Below, in pieces: positions 36,069 to 44,527 of a stretch of 64,000 bases of DNA. The translations under genes and the position numbers were made by a program. Under the pieces are notes generated by a model that saw nothing but the letters and a program-made list of their open reading frames with translations, was not told where the DNA came from and made no database searches. Position 1 is the stretch's first letter. Each line of letters opens with the position of its first letter. This DNA is from Paraburkholderia franconis. GTDB taxonomy: Bacteria; Pseudomonadota; Gammaproteobacteria; Burkholderiales; Burkholderiaceae. Location of the stretch: assembly GCF_009362735.1 (NCBI RefSeq), contig NZ_WHNP01000004.1:248001-312000 (forward strand). Direction: 5' to 3'.

Positions 36069-37427
36069 ATGACGGCTGAACGGTTGTCGATTGACACGCT
36101 GGTAATCGGTGCTGGTCAGGCGGGCATCGCGATGAGCGAACATCTGGGCAAACTGGGTGTGCCGCATCTCGTGCTGGAGCGCGACCGCATCGCCGAACGC
36201 TGGCGGACATGCCGCTGGGATTCGCTGGTTGCGAATGGGCCCGCCTGGCATGACCGCTTCCCCAATATGGAGTTCGAAGGACTCGATCCCGATGCGTTCG
36301 CGGGCAAGGATCAGGTCGCCGGGTACTTCGAAGCCTACGCGCGCAAGTTCGACGCGCCGATCCGGACGGGCGTCGAAGTGATGGGCGTCGCGCGTCGGGA
36401 GGGGCGTCCGGGCTTCACGATCGAAACATCAGACGGCACGATCGAAGCCAATCGCGTGGTCGTAGCGACTGGGCCTTTCCAGCGTCCCGTCATTCCGCCG
36501 ATCGCCCCGCAGGACGCAAACCTCACGCAGCTTCATTCCGCCGACTATCGCAACCCCGCGCAACTGCCGGAGGGCGCTGTGCTCGTCGTCGGCGCGGGTT
36601 CGTCGGGCGTGCAGATCGCGGACGAGCTTCAACGCGCGGGCCGCAAAGTCTATCTGTCGGTGGGCGCGCACGACCGTCCGCCGCGTGCGTATCGCAATCG
36701 CGATTTTTGCTGGTGGCTGGGTGTGCTCGGCGAGTGGGACAAGGAAGTCGCCACGCCGGGACGAGAGCACGTGACCATCGCGGTGAGCGGCGCATACGGC
36801 GGCCAGACCATCGATTTCCGCAGGCTCGCACATCAAGGGATGACGCTCGTGGGTCTGACGAAATCTTTCGACAACGGCGTCGTGTCTTTCGAACAGGACC
36901 TCGCCGCGAATCTGAAGCGTGGCGACGAAAACCTGATGTCGCTGCTCGATGCCGCCGACGCCTATGTCGCGCGCAACGGCATCGACTTGCCGGAAGATCC
37001 CGAAGCGCGCTTCATTCCACCCGACCCGGAATGCGTGACTCATCCGCTCTCCGAACTCGATCTGGCGAACGCGGGTGTGAACACGATCATCTGGGCCACC
37101 GGCTATGCGGTCGATTTCAGCTGGCTGCACGTGGATGCATTCGACGCAAAGGGCAAGCCGCAGCATCAGCGTGGCGTGTCAAAGGAGCCGGGCCTGTATT
37201 TCCTTGGCTTGCCGTGGCTTTCGCGTCGCGCGTCGTCGTTCATCTGGGGCGTCTGGCACGACGCGAAGCATATTGCCGATCACATCGTCACGCAGCGCAA
37301 ATATCTCGCGTATCGCGATGCGGCTCAGCGTCAGCAGGACGCGCGGCGCGCGCATGATGACAACGCAACCGATACCGCGCGTGACGAACAGCCCGCACGG
37401 AAGGCCAACGAAATGGGAGTGAACTGA
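36069..37427 (+). CDS. Flavin-containing monooxygenase
   Basis: FAD- and NADPH-dependent monooxygenase of 452 residues, class B type. First Rossmann motif TLVIGAGQAGIAMSEHLG (about 10-27) for FAD; NADPH motif VLVVGAGSSGVQIADELQ (about 173-190). Between them is the VVVATGPFQRPVIPPI stretch; the ATGY near IIWATGYAVDFSWL completes the pattern. The C-terminal 35 residues are polar and low-complexity. AGAAGGAG lies 7 bases upstream of the ATG. First gene of a tight plus-strand run; its TGA overlaps the ATG of ridA by one base (TGATG), indicating translational coupling. Known relatives oxygenate soft nucleophiles such as amine N or S. Substrate here unknown; the context suggests a nitrogen compound. 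Confidence 0.88.
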   Translation: MTAERLSIDTLVIGAGQAGIAMSEHLGKLGVPHLVLERDRIAERWRTCRWDSLVANGPAWHDRFPNMEFEGLDPDAFAGKDQVAGYFEAYARKFDAPIRTGVEVMGVARREGRPGFTIETSDGTIEANRVVVATGPFQRPVIPPIAPQDANLTQLHSADYRNPAQLPEGAVLVVGAGSSGVQIADELQRAGRKVYLSVGAHDRPPRAYRNRDFCWWLGVLGEWDKEVATPGREHVTIAVSGAYGGQTIDFRRLAHQGMTLVGLTKSFDNGVVSFEQDLAANLKRGDENLMSLLDAADAYVARNGIDLPEDPEARFIPPDPECVTHPLSELDLANAGVNTIIWATGYAVDFSWLHVDAFDAKGKPQHQRGVSKEPGLYFLGLPWLSRRASSFIWGVWHDAKHIADHIVTQRKYLAYRDAAQRQQDARRAHDDNATDTARDEQPARKANEMGVN

Positions 37428-37858
37428 TGCCGACGCATACCCGCATCCGCATGTTCAATACGAAAGATACCTACCCGAACCAGTCGCTCGACAACGATCT
37501 TTGCCAGGCTGTTCGCGCAGGCAACACGGTCTATGTGCGCGGTCAGGTCGGCACGGATTTCGAAGGCAACCTGATCGGCCTGGGCGATCCGCGAGCGCAG
37601 GCCGAGCAGGCGATGAAGAACGTCAAGCAGTTGCTCGAAGAAGCGGGCAGCGACCTGTCGCACATCGTCAAGACGACGACGTACATCATCGATCCGCGTT
37701 ATCGTGAGCCGGTGTATCAGGAAGTCGGCAAATGGCTGAAGGGCGTGTATCCGATTTCGACGGGCCTCGTCGTCAGCGCGCTTGGCCAGCCGCAGTGGCT
37801 GATGGAAATCGACGTGATCGCGGTGATTCCGGACAACTGGAAGCCAGTTCAGGCATAA
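37427..37858 (+). CDS. RidA family protein (enamine/imine deaminase-like)
   Basis: Protein of 143 residues of the YjgF/YER057c/UK114 family. Seen: NQSLDNDLCQAVRAGNTVYV at the start, the central GQVGTDFEGNLIG, QAEQAMKNVKQLLEEAGSDL helix and VKTTTYIIDPRYREPVY. Canonical RidA has a catalytic arginine in a C-x-R-V motif near residue 105; here that region reads STGLVVSALGQPQWLMEIDV, without the arginine, so it belongs to a subfamily other than classic RidA. Known: such members occur in amine-catabolic operons with imine or acylated-amine intermediates. The start overlaps the stop of the monooxygenase gene by one base. DUF1028 follows 9 bases later. Confidence 0.9.
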   Translation: MPTHTRIRMFNTKDTYPNQSLDNDLCQAVRAGNTVYVRGQVGTDFEGNLIGLGDPRAQAEQAMKNVKQLLEEAGSDLSHIVKTTTYIIDPRYREPVYQEVGKWLKGVYPISTGLVVSALGQPQWLMEIDVIAVIPDNWKPVQA

Positions 37859-37867
37859 GGAGCGACC

Positions 37868-38545
37868 ATGACATTCTCGATCGTCGGACGTTGCGAAAAG
37901 ACGGGCCAGCTCGGCCTCGCGATCAGTTCATCGAGCATCTCGGTGGGCGCGCGTTGTCCGTGGGCGCGCGCGCGAGTCGGCGCGGTGGCCACGCAGAATG
38001 TCACGCTGCCTGCGCTCGGGCCGCAGATTCTCGATCTGCTCGAACGCGAACAGCTCGCTCCCAATGCAGCGTTACAACGCGCGTTGAGCGCAAACGAATG
38101 GAGCGAGTACCGGCAGGTGACGGTGATCGACAGTCAGGGCCGAACCGCGATGTTCACCGGCAAGGAAGCGCTCGGCGTGCATCACGCTGTCGCCGGCAAT
38201 CAGTGTGTCGGCGCGGGCAATCTGCTCGCCGGCAAGCACGTGATCGACGCGATGGTGAAGGCGTTCGAGAGCGCGCAAGGCGTGCTCGCCGATCGCCTGA
38301 TACGGGCGCTGCATGCCGCGGTCGAAGCGGGCGGCGAAGCGGGGCCCGTGCATTCAGCCGCGCTCAAGATCGTCGATGCGCAAGTCTGGCCGGTCGTCGA
38401 TCTGCGCATCGACTGGGCGGACGATGATCCCATCGGCCGGCTCGATGCGCTGTGGCAGGCCTATCGGCCGCAGATGCAGGACTACATCGTGCGCGCGCTC
38501 AATCCGACCACGGCGCCAAGCTACGGAGTGCCGGGCGATGAGTGA
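37868..38545 (+). CDS. DUF1028 family protein
   Basis: Protein of 225 residues of DUF1028, an Ntn-hydrolase-like family of unknown reaction. The start MTFSIVGRCEKTGQLGLAIS followed by SSSISVGARCPWARARVGAV and ATQNVTLPALGPQILDLLER is typical. VTVIDSQGRTAMFTGKE and AGNQCVGAGNLLAGKHVIDA mark the middle. Known: DUF1028 genes often sit with RidA, M20 peptidase and transporter genes, and are suspected of acting on amide or peptide-like bonds. AAGGAG precedes the ATG. Its stop overlaps the M20 gene start by 8 bases (ATGAGTGA). Inferred: a hydrolase step after monooxygenase/RidA action. Confidence 0.88.
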   Translation: MTFSIVGRCEKTGQLGLAISSSSISVGARCPWARARVGAVATQNVTLPALGPQILDLLEREQLAPNAALQRALSANEWSEYRQVTVIDSQGRTAMFTGKEALGVHHAVAGNQCVGAGNLLAGKHVIDAMVKAFESAQGVLADRLIRALHAAVEAGGEAGPVHSAALKIVDAQVWPVVDLRIDWADDDPIGRLDALWQAYRPQMQDYIVRALNPTTAPSYGVPGDE

Positions 38546-39713
38546 GCTGTCGAGCCGTGAGCTGCTGGAGCCGCTGATCGGATTCGCGACCGTCAGCCGC
38601 GATTCGAATCTGGATCTGATCGCGTTCGTGCAGCAATACCTCGCGGATCTCGGCGTGGAGAGCGAGCTGTTCCATAACGCCGAGCGCACCAAGGCCAATC
38701 TGTTCGCCACCATAGGTCCGCGCGATCGTGGCGGCATCGTGCTGTCAGGTCATACCGATGTCGTGCCCGTCGACGGGCAGGCGTGGACCGTGGACCCTTT
38801 CCGTCTCACGCAGAAAGAAGGGCGCCTGTACGGACGCGGCACGGCCGACATGAAGGGCTACATCGCGTCAGTGCTGGCAGCCGTGCCCGCTTTCCTGAAG
38901 CAGAAGCTGGAGTTGCCCGTGCATCTCGCGTTCTCGTACGACGAGGAGGTGGGTTGCCTTGGCGTGCGGCCGATGCTTGCCGAACTCGAAAAGCGCGTGC
39001 ACAAACCACGTCTGTGCGTGATCGGCGAGCCGACCGCACTCAAGCCGGTGCTCGGTCACAAGGGTAAGCTCGCGATGCGCTGCCATGTGAAGGGCGCAGC
39101 ATGTCATTCGGCGTATGCGCCGCATGGTGTCAACGCGATTCAATATGCGGCGCGGCTGATCAACCGGCTGGAAGAAATCGGCGACGAACTCGCGCAGCGA
39201 GAACATCACGACGCGCGTTTCGACCCGCCGTTCTCGACGGTGCAGACGGGCGTCATCAAAGGCGGACGTGCGCTGAACATCGTGCCCGCGGAATGCGAGT
39301 TCGATTTCGAAGTGCGCACCGTGCCGGGCTTCGACGCCAACGTCGTCACAGACAAGCTGCAAGCCTATGCGGAAGCCGAACTGCTGCCGAAGATGCGCGC
39401 GGTGCAAGCCGATACGGGCATCCGGTTGCAGGCATTGAATGCCTATCCGGGCCTTGCGACTTCACCCGATAGCGACGCCGCACGGCTGCTCGCGCTGCTG
39501 AGCGGATCGAACGCATTCGAAACGGTGGCCTTCGGCAGCGAAGGCGGATTGTTCACGCAAGCAGGCATTCCGACCGTGGTCTGTGGACCCGGCAGCATGG
39601 ACCAGGGCCACAAGCCGGATGAGTTCGTCACGATCGAGCAACTGAACCAATGCGACGCGATGCTGGTGCGCCTCGGTGAGCATCTTCGGAGCGCGAAGCA
39701 ACCGGCACAATAA
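38538..39713 (+). CDS. M20 family metallo-deacylase, ArgE-like
   Basis: Zinc-dependent amidohydrolase of 391 residues, closest in appearance to acetylornithine deacetylase. Metal-site motifs: SGHTDVVPVDG (about 74-84), YGRGTADMKG, the general-base pair EE in SYDEEVGCLG (about 137-138), GEPTAL and, at the C-terminus, CGPGSMDQGHKPDEF with the last histidine. The dimerisation (lid) domain lies between about 175 and 290. The start ATG 38538 overlaps the DUF1028 stop. Because it is embedded in a catabolic operon rather than near arginine genes, I infer that it removes an acyl group from a pathway intermediate, not that it serves arginine synthesis. Confidence 0.88.
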   Translation: MSELSSRELLEPLIGFATVSRDSNLDLIAFVQQYLADLGVESELFHNAERTKANLFATIGPRDRGGIVLSGHTDVVPVDGQAWTVDPFRLTQKEGRLYGRGTADMKGYIASVLAAVPAFLKQKLELPVHLAFSYDEEVGCLGVRPMLAELEKRVHKPRLCVIGEPTALKPVLGHKGKLAMRCHVKGAACHSAYAPHGVNAIQYAARLINRLEEIGDELAQREHHDARFDPPFSTVQTGVIKGGRALNIVPAECEFDFEVRTVPGFDANVVTDKLQAYAEAELLPKMRAVQADTGIRLQALNAYPGLATSPDSDAARLLALLSGSNAFETVAFGSEGGLFTQAGIPTVVCGPGSMDQGHKPDEFVTIEQLNQCDAMLVRLGEHLRSAKQPAQ

Positions 39714-39735
39714 GAACTCAATGCTGTCGACGGAA

Positions 39736-39761
39736 GCGGCGATGGTGTCGACCATCGCCGC
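39736..39761. terminator. Hairpin between convergent genes
   Basis: A perfect 11-bp stem, GCGGCGATGGT / ACCATCGCCGC, with a GTCG tetraloop, 22 bases after the M20 gene stop and 60 bases from the convergent Asp-box gene stop. There is no U-run on either strand, so it may be a Rho-assisted or mRNA-stabilising hairpin serving both genes. Confidence 0.5.
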
Positions 39762-39820
39762 TCCGCGCGCATTCTATTTCGCGGATGCCACGAGCCCGCG
39801 TTCACACTCGACGCTGCGAA

Positions 39821-41260
39821 TTACGGCGCAGCGAATACATCAGTGCGGTTAGTGGTATTGCCCGAATTCGTTTGCACGAAGAACGGCACGAAGCTCGTTC
39901 CCCGCACGTCGAGGCCCTGGTAATCGCCCACGAAAAAGCCTTCCGCGTTCGGCGCCGTTCTCATATCGAATGGGCCCGACACCTTCACTTCACCGCCGAA
40001 GCTCTGTCCGCCATTGGTCGACGTGGTGCGCCAGATGTTGGTAGGCAATGTCGTCACGTTTCCGGCCTGCAGGTCGCGCAGATCGTAGTAGGTGACGGCG
40101 ACCGTGCCGGCGGAGTTGACGCGAATGGACGGATTGAAAGCTGCACGCCCCGTCGGCGTGTTGACGCGGATCGGACTGCTCCAGGTTTTTCCGCCGTCGG
40201 TGGACGTGGACTGCGCGATCTCGTCGAACTGACCGCCGTTGAAGCGCGAGTCCTGCCAGACAACATAAAGCTGGCCCGTCGTCGGATCGATTGCGGGCTC
40301 GGGAATGATATCGCCGGTACGCAAAGGCTCATTCGTATTCGGGTCCGTGACACCGACGGTTCTCAAGTCGGCGATGATCTGCGGCTTCGTCCACGTTGCG
40401 CCATCGTCCGTCGACTTGATGAACGCGACCTTGCTGGCCGTTACGCTGAAGGGCGGCGAGATCAGATTGAAAAAGTCATAGAGGGTCCCGTTTTGCGAAT
40501 TGACCACGATCTGATTGCCGATGGTCTGCTGCCGCGACGGAACCTTCACGATGACGGAAGGCGAGGTCCATGTCTTGCCGCCGTCCACAGTCTTCGAGAA
40601 GTAAGCCGGTCCGCGGAAAGCGGCCGTGTGCAGATTCGCGTACGGATTGCCATTCGGCAACTCGAGCCGGTCCCACACGGCGTATGCGGTGCCCGCTTTG
40701 ATCGGGTTGGCAGTGACCGACTCCTTGTCGTTGAAGAACTGCACCGTCGGTTCATTGTTGGCGATGAGTACGCTCAGGTTTCCCCAGGTGATGCCGCCAT
40801 CCGTTGACACCGCCGCGGCCACCGCATTGTTGTTATTGGACTGGTTGAAGGAAATGGATACCGAATAGGCGGTGCCGTCCGGTCCGATGGACACCCACGG
40901 GTCCGACGCACGCTCATACCCGAGTCCGTTTGCGCATGCACTGAAGGGGAGATTGGTCTGTTTCCAGGTCTGGCCGCCATCGAAAGAGTAGCCGGCGACG
41001 AGACCGTGTGCTCCGCCATTGGACCAGCGGTCCTGCTGCCATACGCCGATCAGGTTCGACTGATTGGCGGGATTGACGGCCAGCCACGGTTCGACCTCGG
41101 CGTTCACGAAGTTCGTGCCGGGTCCGCCGATCGTGCAGTTTGCAAACGGGCTGGGTGTAGTGGAAACGAGGACGGGGGCAGCCAGGCTGGTTGCACTCGC
41201 GGCCAACGCGAGAACTAGTGTTGTCCCTGGCAGAAGTACATTGGATGTGTTGCGACGCAT
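39821..41260 (-). CDS. Secreted Asp-box (sialidase-like beta-propeller) protein
   Basis: Exported protein of 479 residues. Signal peptide: MRRNTSNVLLPGTTLVLALA with cleavage near residue 28 (SLAAP). Asp-box motifs (S/T-x-D-x-G-x-T-W) recur: SFDGGQTW, STDGGITW, TVDGGKTW, STDDGATW, STDGGKTW and a degenerate STNGGQSF, which implies a six-bladed propeller. Known: sialidases share these boxes, but catalysis also needs an Arg triad and a Tyr/Glu pair, which I cannot confirm here; many such proteins are non-enzymatic. The asparagine/serine-rich composition (QSNNNNAV) fits a secreted product. It stands alone, convergent with the M20 gene. Confidence 0.75.
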   Translation of the reverse strand: MRRNTSNVLLPGTTLVLALAASATSLAAPVLVSTTPSPFANCTIGGPGTNFVNAEVEPWLAVNPANQSNLIGVWQQDRWSNGGAHGLVAGYSFDGGQTWKQTNLPFSACANGLGYERASDPWVSIGPDGTAYSVSISFNQSNNNNAVAAAVSTDGGITWGNLSVLIANNEPTVQFFNDKESVTANPIKAGTAYAVWDRLELPNGNPYANLHTAAFRGPAYFSKTVDGGKTWTSPSVIVKVPSRQQTIGNQIVVNSQNGTLYDFFNLISPPFSVTASKVAFIKSTDDGATWTKPQIIADLRTVGVTDPNTNEPLRTGDIIPEPAIDPTTGQLYVVWQDSRFNGGQFDEIAQSTSTDGGKTWSSPIRVNTPTGRAAFNPSIRVNSAGTVAVTYYDLRDLQAGNVTTLPTNIWRTTSTNGGQSFGGEVKVSGPFDMRTAPNAEGFFVGDYQGLDVRGTSFVPFFVQTNSGNTTNRTDVFAAP

Positions 41261-41742
41261 GAAAGCCCTCTCTTTTCATTTGCGGTCTGCAACAGGCGCG
41301 ACAGTAGCTTCCGAGGCTGCACATGCGCTACCAATCCGGCTGCTGCATGCCACCAGCGGTGAACACCGACACCGCGTCGGTTACGGCTCTATCACAACGT
41401 TCAAGTCTGCTCCTGTCGTCAGGCGGCACACACAGGCCACCAGTCCGCCGTTCAACAGTTGATAATCAACAGAGGAATGCAATGGACTTTAGGTCGCGGC
41501 GACACATGTAGCAAGAATCTTTTGTGACTATGACCGGTATTTGCCTGGCGTTTTACAGCATCGGTACGCCATTCAATGAAATTCGCGGCTTTGGGAGTGA
41601 GCGTGCAATGACTCGAAAAGTCGATGAAGAAGAGCTCTTGAAGGTTCTCGAATTGCGAGTACTTCTCACACGGTTAGGAGTGGACGCTATGCGACTTGTG
41701 CGATTTGTGCGCGATCCACTCCTTTGACGTCAGCTAAACGAA
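41261..41742. other. Gene-free stretch upstream of the Asp-box gene and beyond the half MFS gene
   Basis: About 480 bases. The first part is the upstream region of the Asp-box gene. A plus-strand frame at 41524-41727 lacks a ribosome site and domain pattern and is not called. The stretch ends with the inverted repeat at 41676-41723. Confidence 0.4.
41676..41723. repeat. Inverted repeat with internal TGCGA(C/T)TTG duplication
   Basis: Perfect 9-bp arms AGGAGTGGA (41676-41684) and TCCACTCCT (41715-41723) enclose 30 bases, with a weaker inner CGC/GCG pairing. Inside, TGCGACTTG is followed directly by TGCGATTTG. It lies 20 bases from the 3' end of the half MFS gene. It could be an RNA hairpin or the end of a lost mobile element. 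Confidence 0.5.
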
Positions 41743-42477
41743 TCAACGTTCAGGCCTCGCAAATCGAGGCGGAGCAGGAACAGCGTTTGCTAATGGATCG
41801 GCGCCGTCGGCGATGCCGATATCCGGCCGGATTTTCAGCGTCATCACCGCGCCGAGCAGCAGGAAGAGCAGCGATCCCACGAAAGGCAAACTCCAGTTGC
41901 CCGTCGCGTCGATCACTGCGCCGAACACCACGGGCGAGATGATCGTGGCGATGGCCGCGCCCGTATTGAGCATGCCGCTCGCCGTTCCTGCATGGTTCGA
42001 CGCCGCATCCATGGGTACGGCCCAGATCGGTTCGATCGTCAGTCCGAGCATGAAGAACGCGCCGGACAGGCACAGCGTGACGACGGTCAGGTCCCGGCTG
42101 ATCATCACTGGAATCATGAAGACGAAGGCCCCGAGCAGACTGAACGCAATCACGCCCTGGCGCGCGAACTTGAGGTTGCCTGTACGCTTGAGTACACGGT
42201 CGCTCAGGAAACCGCCGAGCACGTCGCCCACCACACCGGAGAGAAACACGCCCGAAGAGAACACGGCGGACTCTTTGAGATTCAATCCGTAGCCATGCAG
42301 GAAGAAGAGCGGCATCCAGCTGAAGAACAGCGTGTTGCTCCACACCTGGCAGAAGTACACGGAGATGGCAGGCGACATGCGGCGCAGGATGCGACGCCAC
42401 GGCGTGCCGCCCGATTCCTGCGTCTTGCCGGCGATGCTAAACGGCAGACGCGCAAGTTCGGCCTCGTGAACCGCCAA
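41743..42477 (-). pseudogene. 5'-truncated MFS transporter (C-terminal half)
   Basis: The frame encodes 244 residues that correspond to the cytoplasmic mid-loop and the last six helices of an anion:cation-symporter-type MFS protein: HEAELARLPFSIAGKTQESG (loop), YFCQVWSNTLFFSWMPLFFL (helix 7), SGVVGDVLGGFLSDRVLKRT (motif A repeat), FMIPVMISRDLTVVTLCLSG, ASGMLNTGAAIATIISPVVF and FVGSLLFLLLGAVMTL. The first six helices are missing. Reading begins from a TTG with no ribosome site, and the bacteriohemerythrin gene region lies where the first half should be. Known: such carriers import sugar acids or carboxylates. A half protein is not expected to transport. Confidence 0.75.
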
Positions 42478-42575
42478 TCATGTGACGCTTGATCGAGATC
42501 AGCGGAAGAATTGCAGTACTTTGCTATCTTCATTTCCCTCTGAGAAAGCCGTTCCCGCTGCTTCGAGTTCCCGCT

Positions 42576-42998
42576 ATGTCGACATCCCCAATGCAATGCG
42601 CGCCAATACTTCCTCCCGATCTGCAGCTGGGAGAACCTCTAACCGATGCAACGCATAGCGAGTTTATTCGCCTGCTCGACCAGGCGGACTCCGCCACTGA
42701 CGAATCGCTCATCGCATCGCTCGACGCCTGGATCGCGCACACCAGGGAACACTTCACACAGGAAGAATCGTGGATGGAAGCAATGGACTTCGGTCCGCGT
42801 CATTGTCATGCTGGCCAGCATCGTCATGTGCTGCATGTAGTCGACATGGTGCGTAGGGAAATGGTGGACAACGGCCGCTTTGACCTGGGGCGGCGACTGT
42901 TGAGCGAGTTGCGCGTGTGGTTCGCACATCACGTGAAAACGATGGACGCGATGATGGTTGGCTACATGCAGGAACACGGCGTTCCTCAGGCTGCGTGA
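42576..42998 (+). CDS. Bacteriohemerythrin
   Basis: Di-iron oxygen-binding four-helix protein of 140 residues. Expected iron ligands are visible: H27 (DATHSEF), H59 with E63 (HFTQEESW), H78 and H82 (HCHAGQH), H119 and D124 (HHVKTMD). The length fits single-domain hemerythrins. ATG 42576 starts the protein; the frame is open to 42489, but that leader lacks a site. Known: bacteriohemerythrins store or deliver oxygen, or sense it, in microaerobic conditions. It precedes the UbiM-like hydroxylase gene by 45 bases on the same strand. That enzyme needs O2, so co-transcription would make functional sense. It is divergent from the half MFS gene. Confidence 0.88.
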   Translation: MSTSPMQCAPILPPDLQLGEPLTDATHSEFIRLLDQADSATDESLIASLDAWIAHTREHFTQEESWMEAMDFGPRHCHAGQHRHVLHVVDMVRREMVDNGRFDLGRRLLSELRVWFAHHVKTMDAMMVGYMQEHGVPQAA

Positions 42999-43043
42999 AC
43001 GGTACACGCGCCAATCTTCGATTCTGACCAGTAGTTCGCTTAC

Positions 43044-44240
43044 ATGGCAAACGACATCGTTATCGTGGGTGCCGGCCCTGTGGGGCTATGCCTCGCGCGC
43101 GCGCTCAGTGGCCTCGGCCTGCGAATCACATTGATCGAGCAGCAGCCTTTGAACGAGATCAGCGACCCGAAATTCGATGGTCGCGAAATCGCGCTGACTC
43201 AAAAGTCGGTTCGATTCATGCGGCAATTGGGTCTCTGGGATCTCATCGACGCAGATGCACGTTCTCCGCTTCGCAGCGCGAAGGTATTCAATGGCTCGTC
43301 GCTGTCCGCACTGGAGATCGGGCACGAACTGGCCGGTCACACGGAACTGGGCTGGCTCGTTTCCAACCACCTGATCCGCAAGGCGGCTCATGACGCAGTA
43401 CATCGCGGTATCGCTGACAACCATGACGTCACGCTGCTCGCGGCGGAGAAGGTGAGCAGCGTCAAGAGCGACAATGTCTCTGCCAGCGTGACATTGGAGA
43501 GCGGAAAGACCCTCTCGGCCAGTCTGGTCATTGCAGCCGATAGCCGCTTCTCGGCGACGCGCAAGATGATGGGAATTTCAGCCGATATGCGCGATTTCGG
43601 CAAATCGATGCTTGTGTGCCGAATGACACATGAGCAGCCCCATCAGCACACCGCATGGGAATGGTTCGGATATGGGCAGACGCTCGCGCTGCTTCCGATG
43701 AATCCGGATCGATCGACGAATGCGCATCAGTCTTCAGTGGTGCTCACGCTGCCCGGGTGCGAGGCGACCGAACTTGCATCTCTTGGTCCAGACGAATTCA
43801 GCGCCAACATCGAGCAAAGATTTGCGCGGCGGCTGGGTGCGATGAAATTGGCGAGCACACGCCATCTCTATCCATTGGTCTCCGTTTACCCGGAGCGATT
43901 CGTCGGCAAGCGCTTCGCGGCAGTGGGCGACGCTGCCGTCGGCATGCATCCCGTGACCGCGCACGGGTTCAACTTTGGACTGACGAGTGTCGAGACGTTA
44001 TGCAAAGGAATCGTCGTTGCGCATAGGAACGGCTTCGATGTGGGCGCCGAGTCCGTCTTGAGCCGCTACGGAGATTGCCATCGCCGTGCGACCAGACCGC
44101 TCTATCTCGCCACGCGGCTTGTCACCGACATCTATACGAACAGTAGCGTTCCAGCGAAGCTGGCGCGAAACATCATGCTGCGTGCCGCTTCATTCTCGAC
44201 GCCTTTCAGAAAAGCTATCGCAGCTTCGTTGACCGGCTAG
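43044..44240 (+). CDS. ubiM: FAD-dependent UbiH/UbiF-family hydroxylase, probably UbiM type
   Basis: Aromatic-ring flavoprotein monooxygenase of 398 residues. The dinucleotide motif IVIVGAGPVGLCLARALSGL (about 5-24) and second FAD motif FAAVGDAAVGMHPVTAHGFN (about 290-309) are clear; the central DG-like stretch is ASLVIAADSRFSATRK. The MHPVTAHGFNFGL form differs from the LHPIAGQGFN of UbiH/UbiI/UbiF and recalls UbiM. Known: UbiM-type enzymes hydroxylate ubiquinone precursors, sometimes at more than one position, using O2. It follows the hemerythrin gene by 45 bases. The UbiM assignment is from memory of the motif; a general UbiH-family hydroxylase is the fallback. There is no other ubi gene in the window. 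Confidence 0.7.
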   Translation: MANDIVIVGAGPVGLCLARALSGLGLRITLIEQQPLNEISDPKFDGREIALTQKSVRFMRQLGLWDLIDADARSPLRSAKVFNGSSLSALEIGHELAGHTELGWLVSNHLIRKAAHDAVHRGIADNHDVTLLAAEKVSSVKSDNVSASVTLESGKTLSASLVIAADSRFSATRKMMGISADMRDFGKSMLVCRMTHEQPHQHTAWEWFGYGQTLALLPMNPDRSTNAHQSSVVLTLPGCEATELASLGPDEFSANIEQRFARRLGAMKLASTRHLYPLVSVYPERFVGKRFAAVGDAAVGMHPVTAHGFNFGLTSVETLCKGIVVAHRNGFDVGAESVLSRYGDCHRRATRPLYLATRLVTDIYTNSSVPAKLARNIMLRAASFSTPFRKAIAASLTG

Positions 44241-44527
44241 GCATGTCATATGCGGCGGCTTTTCCCGCTCGGCGCCGCTTATCATCCGCTCGCAGCACCC
44301 CCGATCCAGACAGCCGCTGCTCAATCGCTGGCCGGTACATAAATCCCGGCGTAGCGCCCGCCGATCCGGCGCCTGAATTCCCGCCCCTCGCGACCGCGAT
44401 CCTCGCGCCGCTCGCCCGTCCTCCCCAATTTCCCGTTCGTCGCGTCTTTCCGCGTAAACCCGCTTGCACTATATTTTTGATGCTTCTATATTGGGATGCA
44501 CCATCAACTATTACTATGCGATAAATC

